A program made the translations under genes and the position numbers. A stretch of 47,937 nucleotides of DNA from Acidobacteriota bacterium. Its GTDB lineage: Bacteria > Acidobacteriota > Terriglobia > Acidiferrales > UBA7541. Positions 7,799 to 15,007 of this stretch are shown here, piece by piece (position 1 is the stretch's first letter; each line of letters begins with the position of its first letter). The notes beneath the pieces were generated by a model that saw only the letters and a program-made list of their open reading frames with translations, did no database searches and was not told where the DNA came from. Where the stretch lies: NCBI GenBank assembly GCA_003165465.1, contig PLUM01000055.1, positions 1 through 47,937 on the forward strand, in the 5' to 3' direction.

Positions 7799-8587
7799 CT
7801 AGTTTTTTGGTTTGTAGTCGGCGCCCGGGAGATTGTCGCGGTGGTTCATTTTTTCGTCGTACTCCTTGATCGCCGATAGCGTGCAGGGATGCGCGTCCAG
7901 TTCCCAATCTTTCTTCAGCTTCCAGAACGCCATGATCGTCCAGGGCTTCGCGTACACTTTCGGGTCGTCGAACGTGAAAATAATTTTCAGTGTGTCGGCG
8001 GACACGCGCTGCCAGCGCTCCGTCTGGTGCATTGATTCGCTTAGCGGAAGGCCGGACCAGGAGAGGAACGCCTTGCCGTTATACGCGGCGGACTCGACGA
8101 CGAACGTATCTCCCTCCCACCGGCCAACCGAGTAGCCCATATATTCGGGGTCCGCGTCGGTGGGAATTTTTCGGCCGTCGGTCCAGATCGAGCGCCAGTT
8201 GTCGTAATACTCGAAGTGCTGCACGACCCTGTCGCGAGCCTGAATGATTTCGAATGGCCGGGGCGTGAAATAGTTGCGCGCCGTGCCGAAGGGGTCGCAG
8301 TCCAGGACGGCTCCGGCCGCGATGAACTTCACGTTGGCGTCGTACCTGGCCTTTCCCCAGGCCGTGAACGGAGGGAGCGGATCATCCGGCTTGGTGGATG
8401 GGTGACCAAAGGTTATGGGTGGCTCGTCCTTGGGCTGCATGTAGGGCGCAGGATCCCAAACCCCGCTGAAATCGCGCTGGTCGTTCGACAGGGCGGCATC
8501 TGGCTTGGTTTGCGCGTGCGCAAACGGTGAGAGAATCAGCATCGCCGTTAGAGAGGCCATCGTCGAACCCATAAGCGATTTGCGCAT
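7799..8587 (-). CDS. Exported hypothetical protein
   Basis: A 262-residue protein with a clear signal peptide (MRKSLMGSTMASLTAMLILS, cleavage after AHA), so it is probably periplasmic. The mature part starts QTKPDAALSNDQRDFSGVWD. The FSGVW motif and the W/Y-rich stretches SVGRWEGDTFVVES, TERWQRVSADTLKI and FAFWK-like MAFWKLKKDWELD recur in many Acidobacteria hypothetical proteins, where they look like a beta-rich, lipocalin-like fold. No catalytic residues are evident. It is minus-strand, together with the DUF6152-type gene upstream (8683-9117). The two are 95 bases apart and may form a pair: proteins with this GVW pattern and DUF6152 proteins are often neighbours in soil Acidobacteria, which I recall rather than verify. 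Confidence 0.75.
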   Translation of the reverse strand: MRKSLMGSTMASLTAMLILSPFAHAQTKPDAALSNDQRDFSGVWDPAPYMQPKDEPPITFGHPSTKPDDPLPPFTAWGKARYDANVKFIAAGAVLDCDPFGTARNYFTPRPFEIIQARDRVVQHFEYYDNWRSIWTDGRKIPTDADPEYMGYSVGRWEGDTFVVESAAYNGKAFLSWSGLPLSESMHQTERWQRVSADTLKIIFTFDDPKVYAKPWTIMAFWKLKKDWELDAHPCTLSAIKEYDEKMNHRDNLPGADYKPKN

Positions 8588-8682
8588 TCCGAAAGTCCCT
8601 TTATCAATCGAATTTCAGGCGGCGATTCATGTTTAGGAGCGAGCATCGGAGCGCGCTCGAAAAAAATTCCCGGCTTTGCACA

Positions 8683-9117
8683 TTATTGCTGCGGCTGCTC
8701 GCCCAGAGTTCCGCCCATCAATTCCTTGCCATCGGGGAGCACGATTTTGCGAACGATCCCCACAGGCGTCCCTCTTTTGCTCGGCGCGAATGTGATTGTG
8801 ACTTCGTCGCCGGCGTGCAAGGTTTCGCGGCTCCATCCAGCGCGTTTTAAAACAGCCGGCGCCAGTGTTTCGATGGCCCAGTTTACAACCTTGCCGTTGG
8901 CGTCCTTCACGTCGACGAAAATCTGGCAGTGGGGATTGACCCAGTTGAATTCCTTCACGGTTCCCTTGAGGGTCATCGGATGTTCCTGGTCGTACTCCGA
9001 TCCGCCGTGATGTGCGAAAACCGGGATGCAAAGCAGCAGCAGGCCCACAATCAGGGAAAACGATTGCGCTCGTTTGCTTTTCACACGATACCCCTTGGCT
9101 GAAAGTTTGTCCGCCAT
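8683..9117 (-). CDS. DUF6152-type exported small protein
   Basis: The product is 144 residues from ATG 9117. An N-terminal polar stretch is followed by a hydrophobic helix (FSLIVGLLLLCIPVFA) and then the hallmark AHHGGSEYDQEHPMTLKGTV. The family keeps the HH pair just after signal cleavage, then a beta-rich OB-like domain with VKEFNWVNPHCQIFVDV and, later, GDEVTITFAPSKRGTPVG. The role of DUF6152 is unknown; the conserved His pair at the mature N-terminus suggests metal (copper) binding, as an inference. The open frame extends far upstream to 10029, but that part is antisense to the cupin and amidohydrolase genes and is not believable. It probably pairs with the exported protein at 7799. Confidence 0.78.
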   Translation of the reverse strand: MADKLSAKGYRVKSKRAQSFSLIVGLLLLCIPVFAHHGGSEYDQEHPMTLKGTVKEFNWVNPHCQIFVDVKDANGKVVNWAIETLAPAVLKRAGWSRETLHAGDEVTITFAPSKRGTPVGIVRKIVLPDGKELMGGTLGEQPQQ

Positions 9118-9417
9118 TGATAGCGCCAGTACAAGCTCGATGGCTTCGAATTCGTAGGGGCATAGTAGCCTGACCGGAGTGCATTTCGCAACGGAGGGAG
9201 CTTTGCCGCCACTGGCTCGTGAATGTACGTCGCGGGACGGAGTGTTCGAAATGTGCGATCGAAGCGGCGGCATCCATCCGAGGCATTTGATTTCCCGTTG
9301 GCGGGTGACTACAATCCGCACCACGTCAGGCTGGAACAAACGGCAATGCCGCCAAATTCCAATGCCTGATGCCGGCGCCAGTGAAGTGTTAGTGAAATGC
9401 GGATTAGGGGTGCGACC
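9118..9417. other. Divergent intergenic region with no recognised element
   Basis: About 300 bases separate the start of the DUF6152-type gene (minus) from the cupin gene (plus). It must hold both promoters, but I find no pair of boxes close to consensus and no palindromic repeat of the families seen elsewhere. Confidence 0.6.
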
Positions 9418-9951
9418 TTGTCTTCTCCCATTCGACGCGTAGTTACCGGAAAAGATGCATTGGGCAAAGCCTGTACGATGATCGATGGCGTGGCCGGCGC
9501 GGTCCACCGGCGAGAAGAGACGGGCATTACGAACACGCTGCTTTGGGTGACGGATTCCAATCCCGCGGATCTTTCGAATCGCGAGGACGCAGCCAGCAAA
9601 AAAATCGGCATCGCGCCGCCTCCCGGCGGAACGATTTTCCGGGTGATCGAGTTTGCTCCGGAAAAAGAGATTAAGGCGGACTACGCAACCCGGCTTCGAA
9701 TCTTTCAAGGGATCGGCCTCGCGCCGGAAGGGGAGTCTCGCGAAAAACCACGCGACCCGGCGATGCACCGGACCAGGACCGTAGACTACGCCGTGATCCT
9801 CGCGGGCGAGATCGACATGCTCCTGGACGATTCGGAAGTTCATTTGAAGGCGGGCGATGTGGTCGTGCAGCGTGGCACGAATCACGCCTGGGTGAATCGC
9901 GGCGATGCGCCCTGCCAGGTGGCGTTTATCTTGATCGACGCGAAAGAATGA
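9418..9951 (+). CDS. Cupin-domain protein
   Basis: A single-domain cupin of about 177 residues. TTG 9418 is preferred because AGGGG lies seven bases upstream and the resulting N-terminus (LSSPIRRVVTG, read as Met) matches the usual SPIRRVVTG beginning of this group; ATG 9397 is the alternative. The beta-barrel lies at ~95-175. Cupin motif 1 is degenerate (MHRTRTVDYAVILAGE), with one clear His. Motif 2 is GDVVVQRGTNHAWVN, with His and Asn in place but Arg where Pro is usual. A metal site is possible but incomplete. It lies 38 bases before the TTG start of the amidohydrolase at 9990, so the two are probably one transcript. A role in aromatic-compound metabolism or sensing is an inference from context. 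Confidence 0.85.
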   Translation: MSSPIRRVVTGKDALGKACTMIDGVAGAVHRREETGITNTLLWVTDSNPADLSNREDAASKKIGIAPPPGGTIFRVIEFAPEKEIKADYATRLRIFQGIGLAPEGESREKPRDPAMHRTRTVDYAVILAGEIDMLLDDSEVHLKAGDVVVQRGTNHAWVNRGDAPCQVAFILIDAKE

Positions 9952-9989
9952 TTTTGTTTTTTGTGATTTGAGTTTGAGGAGGCCCGCAC

Positions 9990-10988
9990 TTGTCCGCCAA
10001 CAACGCATTGCCTGGCGATACCGCCGCAAGAGGAAATGTCAATCCGCGCCGCGTTGACGTGCATCACCACATGATGCCGCCCGAGTACGCGAGTCTTACG
10101 CGAGACCGCATCCTGGAAATTACATCGGGCGACACCGCGGTTCTCAAATGGACTCCCGGCGTCACGCTCGAGCAGATGGAGCAGTTCGGCGTCGCCTCGT
10201 CCATCTTGTCGCTGCCCGTGCCGGGTGCATGGTACGAGGGCAAGGAGAAATCTCGCAAGCTGGCACGCATCGCCAATGAATATGGAGCGCGATTGAGCAA
10301 GGATTATCCGGGGCGATTCGGCATGTTTGCCGCGCTCCCCTTGCCGGATGTGGACGGCAGCCTTGCGGAGATCGAACACGCTTTTGACCAGCTGGCAGCG
10401 GACGGCGCGTACTTGCAGACGAGTTATGATGACAAATGGCCCGGCGATCCGGCTTTCGCTCCGGTGTTCGACGAACTGAATCGCCGCAAGGCCATCGTAT
10501 TTGTCCATCCGACCGAGCCGTGCTGCTGCGCAAATCTTATCCCTGGAGTTCCGTCCAACGTGATCGAGTTCGTGTTCGATACGACGCGTGCGATCACCAG
10601 TTTTCTGGTGAACGGCACGTTTGCGCGCTGCCCGGACATTCGTTTCATCTTCTGCCATTCCGGCGGGACGATGCCGGTGCTGGCGACGCGTATCAACGGA
10701 TTTTTTCAGGCGCGCAGCGCGCTCGCATCGTGCGTCCCGAATGGCGTTCTCTATGAACTCAAAAAATTGCACTACGACATCGCGAATGCCACGAACCCTT
10801 CGTCGCTCGCGGCGCTCATGAATCTGGTGCCGACCACTCAAATGCTGTGGGGCAGCGATTTCCCGTATCGCGCGGTTGAGCCGACGGCCAACGGCTGGGA
10901 CAATTATCAGGTTTCGCCCGAGATCAAGCGCGCGGTCAATCGCGATAACGCGCTGAAACTCTTTCCGCGGTTTGGCGGGGCTTCCTGA
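9990..10988 (+). CDS. Amidohydrolase of the ACMSD type (probable aromatic-acid decarboxylase)
   Basis: A 332-residue amidohydrolase_2 protein starting at TTG 9990 with GAGGAGG seven bases upstream. The metal motif DVHHHMMPPEY (~23-33) supplies HxH. A further His lies in FIFCHSGG (~226) and the metal Asp in MLWGSDFPY (~289), all as in ACMSD and 6-methylsalicylate or 2,3-dihydroxybenzoate decarboxylases. A CCC run (PTEPCCCANLIPG, ~170-180) follows the fourth-strand His of FVHPTEP. Known relatives remove a carboxylate from a hydroxy-aromatic or muconate-like acid without an organic cofactor. It is co-directional with the upstream cupin. Together with the ligase and UbiD protein in the region it points to hydroxybenzoate-type substrates; the exact one is unknown. 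Confidence 0.87.
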   Translation: MSANNALPGDTAARGNVNPRRVDVHHHMMPPEYASLTRDRILEITSGDTAVLKWTPGVTLEQMEQFGVASSILSLPVPGAWYEGKEKSRKLARIANEYGARLSKDYPGRFGMFAALPLPDVDGSLAEIEHAFDQLAADGAYLQTSYDDKWPGDPAFAPVFDELNRRKAIVFVHPTEPCCCANLIPGVPSNVIEFVFDTTRAITSFLVNGTFARCPDIRFIFCHSGGTMPVLATRINGFFQARSALASCVPNGVLYELKKLHYDIANATNPSSLAALMNLVPTTQMLWGSDFPYRAVEPTANGWDNYQVSPEIKRAVNRDNALKLFPRFGGAS

Positions 10989-11067
10989 GATAAGGCCGGG
11001 AATCCGCCGCATCTTGCGGCTGAGGACATGCGCTATGAGGAAAAGTTTCGCGAGCGCGGCGGAAAGT

Positions 11068-11149
11068 CCCCGGGTCTGAAGACCCGGGCTACAGCAGATG
11101 CGCGGGCGGTGCAGGTTTGCTGTAGCCCGCCTCTGCAGAGGCGGGGTCT
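11068..11149. repeat. Intergenic palindromic element, family A, copy 3
   Basis: The left hairpin is CCCGGGTC-TGAA-GACCCGGG, the right hairpin CCCGCCTC-TGCA-GAGGCGGG, and the connecting stems GGGCTACAGCA and TGCTGTAGCCC are perfectly complementary. It lies between the amidohydrolase and the CocE-type gene. The right hairpin is followed by TCTTT, a weaker U-tract than in the other two copies. Confidence 0.88.
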
Positions 11150-11276
11150 TTGGCCTGCGCCAGCGCGAGTGTGAATTATGATAGGCGATCTTCCTATTCG
11201 CGAGATTCGCGAAACGGATTTGCCGCACGATCTCGCACGGTGGAAAAGGTCGGGGAAGTAGCCGGAGGGAATTAGC

Positions 11277-12992
11277 GTGTTTTCGACAAAGTGGCAGACC
11301 TCGCCGCGAACGTACGGGATCCGAATCGAGCGCGATGTGGCGATTCCCGTTCGAGAGGGAGTGACGCTGGACTCGGATATTTTCCGGCCGGACGCGGAAG
11401 GAAAATTTCCCGCCCTGCTCGCGGTCCACGCCTATTCCAAGGCGGCGCAGTCCGAGGAATTGATGCCGATCGGATTTTCCTACGCCCGCGGCTTCATGGA
11501 AACGGGCGATTTCAATTTCTACGTGCGCCGCGGATACGCTCTCCTCATTGTCAACATCACCGGAACGCACAAGTCTGGCGGGATTTTTGGAAACATCGAT
11601 CCGCAGTCGATTCAAGACGTGTACGAAGCGGTGGAGTGGGCGGCCCGCCAGCCCTGGTGCGATGGCAACGTGGGAATGACCGGCGTATCGCATTTCTCGC
11701 GCGTCTCCAAGCGCGTTGCCGCGCTGAATCCGCCGCATCTGCGGGCCATCTTCTCGCCGTACGGCTGGACCGACATGTACCGCGATCTCTACTACCATGG
11801 CGGAATTTTCAATCACGGTTTCATGTCGCACTGGGTGAAGGCCAATGGCCCGCACTTTCGCACAAAAAATACGCTGAAAGAGAAATGGGGCGATGCCGAA
11901 TACGCGCAAGCCGTCGAAGCCGCGCTAAGCGATCCGGAAATATCCTCGGTTCCGTATCTGGTGGACGCGTTGCGCCATCCCGATGTGGGGGCGAATTCCA
12001 TGCTTGTCGACCTCATCGTGAACAATCTGTGCAACGAATTTTATAAAGAGCGCTCCGTGAATTTTGAGAATTGCAAAATACCGGCATATTTTGGCGGCGA
12101 TTGGGGTATTTATGGCCTGCATCTGCCGGGGGACATCCGCGCGATTGAGAAATGGAAGGGCCCAAAGAAATTGAGCGTCGGTCCTCCCGTGTACCTGGAC
12201 CGGCCACTATATCAATACGCCTACGAATCGCTTCGCTGGTTCGATCACTGGCTGAAGGGCATCGACACGGGGATCGCGGGGGAGCCTCCGCTGCAACTCT
12301 TCATCGTGGGAGCCAACGAATGGAAACCGGCGGAAGAATGGCCTCTGCCGGAAACCAAGTGGACTCCGTTTTATCTTCATGCGGACGGGCTGCTCAGCGA
12401 ACATGAGTTTTGGCCGAACGACGCTTCCTCGACGTATGAAGACTCGCCTCGGCAGCATGGCGCGATCGAATTCAAGACTCCGCCAATCGTGGAAAATACG
12501 GAGATTTGCGGCCCGATCGTTCTCAATTTATACGGTTCGACAACCGCCCGCGAAATTCTGTGGTTCGTTTCCTTGTGGCATTACGATGAGGAAGGCCGGA
12601 GCACGCTTTTGACGCGCGGGTGGCTGCGCGGATCGCAGCGCACACTCGATCCTGCCGCAACGACGCCCTGGCAACCCGTCCACTTGCATAGCGCGCGGGA
12701 ACCGCTCGAACCGAATCGGATCTATGAATTCAATATTGAAATTCGCCCTTACGGCATCCTGCTCAAGGCGGGCGAGCGCATCGGAATCAAGATCAAGAGC
12801 GCGGACAATGATGTTCCCGGGAATTATCTCGAACTGGTCGGAATCGGCCATGTTTCGAGCGGTAGCGCGTCACAAATCACAGTTCATCACAATGCCGATT
12901 GCCCGTCCCATCTCCTGCTCCCCATCACCAAGGGAAATCGCATCGGTACATTTATCTCCGGCGGAAAGCTTCCTCCCGTGCAGCGCCCATAA
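11277..12992 (+). CDS. CocE/NonD family serine hydrolase
   Basis: A 571-residue X-Pro dipeptidyl-peptidase-like (peptidase S15) hydrolase of the cocaine-esterase group. It starts at GTG 11277 with GGAGGG upstream. The alpha/beta-hydrolase core (~25-330) has GVTLDSDIFRPD, the oxyanion region LLAVHAYSK, and the nucleophile Ser138 in GMTGVSHFSR. The C-terminal jelly-roll (DUF-type X-Pro domain) occupies ~350-560, with LNLYGSTTAREILWFVSLW and GWLRGSQRTLDP. There is no signal peptide, so it is cytoplasmic. Members cleave acyl esters or amides of small or aromatic molecules. It is convergent, with only 35 bases between, to a second paralogue at 13028, an unusual tail-to-tail pair with different N-termini. 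Confidence 0.9.
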   Translation: MFSTKWQTSPRTYGIRIERDVAIPVREGVTLDSDIFRPDAEGKFPALLAVHAYSKAAQSEELMPIGFSYARGFMETGDFNFYVRRGYALLIVNITGTHKSGGIFGNIDPQSIQDVYEAVEWAARQPWCDGNVGMTGVSHFSRVSKRVAALNPPHLRAIFSPYGWTDMYRDLYYHGGIFNHGFMSHWVKANGPHFRTKNTLKEKWGDAEYAQAVEAALSDPEISSVPYLVDALRHPDVGANSMLVDLIVNNLCNEFYKERSVNFENCKIPAYFGGDWGIYGLHLPGDIRAIEKWKGPKKLSVGPPVYLDRPLYQYAYESLRWFDHWLKGIDTGIAGEPPLQLFIVGANEWKPAEEWPLPETKWTPFYLHADGLLSEHEFWPNDASSTYEDSPRQHGAIEFKTPPIVENTEICGPIVLNLYGSTTAREILWFVSLWHYDEEGRSTLLTRGWLRGSQRTLDPAATTPWQPVHLHSAREPLEPNRIYEFNIEIRPYGILLKAGERIGIKIKSADNDVPGNYLELVGIGHVSSGSASQITVHHNADCPSHLLLPITKGNRIGTFISGGKLPPVQRP

Positions 12993-13027
12993 GTTTAAAA
13001 CTCTCCGTCATGCAATCTTGCTTGGAG

Positions 13028-14665
13028 TTAAGCGCCAGCGCCGGTGTGCAACACGGGCAGAATCAGCTCGGACGGATGTTCGGCGTTGTGGTGGATCGTG
13101 TCCGTTCCGATTTTGTCGGGCCGGTAAAAGTGGAAGAACAGGGCGTCCGTCACTGGGGAATCGCCATTGCAGACTTCCACGCGAATCCGGCTGCGCTTGT
13201 GAAAAAGGTACGCAATGGGCTGCAATGGGATTTCGATCTTGTAGATGCTGCCGGGAGTCAGCGGAGTCGCCCGCTCGTGGGTGTAGTAGGGAATGTCCTC
13301 GGTGCTGCGCTTCGGGTCGCGGTCCATGTGGGAAGCGCGCAACCAGCCTTTTGTGACGATGAAATATTTGGGCTGAATGCCCCGCGCGTGCTCCTCGCGG
13401 CTCTGCTCGAACTGTTCGGAAACCTTGACGATGAAATCCGTGTCGCTTCGCGTCGATGCCGCGTAAAGGATTAATTTCGCGGCCCCGGCGATCTCGATAT
13501 CGTGGTCGAGCGGCAAAGTGGTGAACGTCAGCACGCCGCGCGCCGGATCGGGGCCTGCCAGTCCGATCGGTACAACGCCCAACACCCAGGAAGGATGCGG
13601 ATACGTGTAACTGGTGCTGCCGACATTTTTGTCCGGGCGAGCGGTTCCGAGTCCGCCGTCATTGAGCGAAGCCACTGTTCCAGTCGGCCCCTTCGCCAGG
13701 TAGAAATGCATCGGGTTAGTCCCTGGCGGCCAATCCTCGAATGACCTGTTTTTTCCCGTATTGCGCACCGGATATTCGACGTTGGGCCGCTCATCGTAGC
13801 TGGTCTTGAGGCCCTTCAAATACTTGTCATAGAAGGGAAGCAAATACTTATTGTGAAATTCCATTTCGGCGAAATCGGACTGCGAGGAAAACGGCGTTGC
13901 GGTTCCGCTGATGGCGAGTTTCTTTGGACCGCTGGCAAGCTGGTAGCCGCAAATGTTTCCCGCGAGGTGCAAATCCATCTTGGCCCACACGCCGATGGAG
14001 AACAGGGGCACTTTAATCTTGTCCAGATGTTCGAACGCCGCGCGCTCCCGCCAGAATTCATCGTAGAAGGGATGCTGCTCCACCTCCAAAAATAAATCGT
14101 GCGTCACATGACGCGGGTTGTGCCCGTTTGCGGGATAGAGATTGGGCACGCGAACGCTGGCATTGCCCCAGTACGCGAGGAACGCACCTTCGATGCCGCC
14201 AGGATAGCCCATGAAGCGGTAGGGATCGTTCAGTCCATCATACGGAGCGATGCACGCCAGGTGAGGAGGGTTCTGAATGCCCATGAACCATTGCGACATG
14301 GCGTAGTAAGACTGGCCGATCCCGCCGACTTTGCCGTTGGACCAGGGCTGCGCGGCAATCCATTCGATAACGTCGTAGAGGTCGTGCTGTTCGCGCTGTC
14401 CGAGAAATTCGAATTCGCCTTCCGAGCGGCCAGTCCCGCGAACGTCGGCATGCACGTAGGCGTAGCCGTAAGCCACGTACAACTCGATCGGTCCGGTTTC
14501 GCGCCACAGAAACATGGGTTGGGCGGGCAGATCGTTATTGTCATAGCGATAGGGCGAGGCGGCAAAAAGCGTGGGAAATGGCCCGGCGCCGTCGGGCCGG
14601 TAAATTCGCACCGCGATATGGATTCCATCGCGAACGCGGATCAGTACGTCTTTCTCTTCGATCAT
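13028..14665 (-). CDS. CocE/NonD family serine hydrolase, second paralogue
   Basis: This 545-residue relative of the gene at 11277 is closer to classic CocE: IEEKDVLIRVRDGIHIAVRIYRPDG at the start, then HADVRGTGRSEGEF, and the nucleophile Ser119 in VGGIGQSYYAMSQW. A cap region (~150-250) precedes the Asp/His part of the triad. The C-terminal jelly-roll (~330-540) shows IAGAAKLILYAASTRSDTDFIVKVSE and TKGWLRASHMDRDP. It has no signal peptide. It starts at ATG 14665 and faces, divergently, the haem-propeller gene. The presence of two CocE enzymes with different nucleophile elbows (GVSHF and GQSYY) suggests two ester or amide substrates rather than a recent duplication. Confidence 0.92.
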   Translation of the reverse strand: MIEEKDVLIRVRDGIHIAVRIYRPDGAGPFPTLFAASPYRYDNNDLPAQPMFLWRETGPIELYVAYGYAYVHADVRGTGRSEGEFEFLGQREQHDLYDVIEWIAAQPWSNGKVGGIGQSYYAMSQWFMGIQNPPHLACIAPYDGLNDPYRFMGYPGGIEGAFLAYWGNASVRVPNLYPANGHNPRHVTHDLFLEVEQHPFYDEFWRERAAFEHLDKIKVPLFSIGVWAKMDLHLAGNICGYQLASGPKKLAISGTATPFSSQSDFAEMEFHNKYLLPFYDKYLKGLKTSYDERPNVEYPVRNTGKNRSFEDWPPGTNPMHFYLAKGPTGTVASLNDGGLGTARPDKNVGSTSYTYPHPSWVLGVVPIGLAGPDPARGVLTFTTLPLDHDIEIAGAAKLILYAASTRSDTDFIVKVSEQFEQSREEHARGIQPKYFIVTKGWLRASHMDRDPKRSTEDIPYYTHERATPLTPGSIYKIEIPLQPIAYLFHKRSRIRVEVCNGDSPVTDALFFHFYRPDKIGTDTIHHNAEHPSELILPVLHTGAGA

Positions 14666-14787
14666 TGGCCTGCCTCTTTGCGGAGTTCGCCCGACCGCAG
14701 CGGGAAGTTTTATGTGCAGAGGATATCAGAAGCGGCGAGCCCCGAACACCACTTCGAAACGGAATTCGACAAATTTGGAGTGACGGA

Positions 14788-14816
14788 TTGAATCGGTCAT
14801 CGGACAAGTCTATAGT
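14788..14816 (+). promoter_or_regulatory. Possible sigma70 promoter upstream of the haem-propeller gene
   Basis: TTGAAT (14788-14793) and TATAGT (14811-14816) are 17 bases apart. Transcription would start near 14823, about 185 bases before ATG 15008. The leader would then include a GCCTGT/ACAGGC hairpin (14826-14847) and the family D repeat. Confidence 0.4.
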
Positions 14817-14867
14817 ATAGCAACGCCTGTACCTGGGTTTACAGGCTGCACAATAACATTTCACTTT

Positions 14868-14956
14868 GTCCTTTCGAGCGAAATACGCAATCTCTCTTTG
14901 GATTAACTATAGGAAAAGAGAGATTCCTCGGCATAAAGCATGCCTCGGAATGACAG
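14868..14956. repeat. Intergenic palindromic element, family D, copy 1 (decayed)
   Basis: The arms are related to CTTTCGAGCGAAATACGCAA on the left and GCATGCCTCGGAATGACAG on the right, with an inner pair AATCTCTCTTT / AAAGAGAGATT that is still exact. The better-preserved copy is at 42132. The gap 14666-15007 holds this element and the promoter candidate, and nothing else recognised. Confidence 0.75.
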
Positions 14957-15007
14957 TTTTTTTAGTTTTTTTGCGGCATGTTTTTCGATCAGCGATGGGA
15001 GGCCTTC

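Noticed and set aside
11178-11261. Small frame MIGDLPIREIRETDLPHDLA plus a few residues
   Set aside because: Only 27 codons with no convincing ribosome site; it sits in the leader of the CocE gene and has no recognisable motif.
9882-11909. A 675-codon open frame on the minus strand
   Set aside because: It lies antisense to the cupin end, a well-supported amidohydrolase (RBS, metal motifs) and the start of a CocE gene; its translation is Arg/His-rich with no domain, as expected of a shadow in GC-rich DNA.
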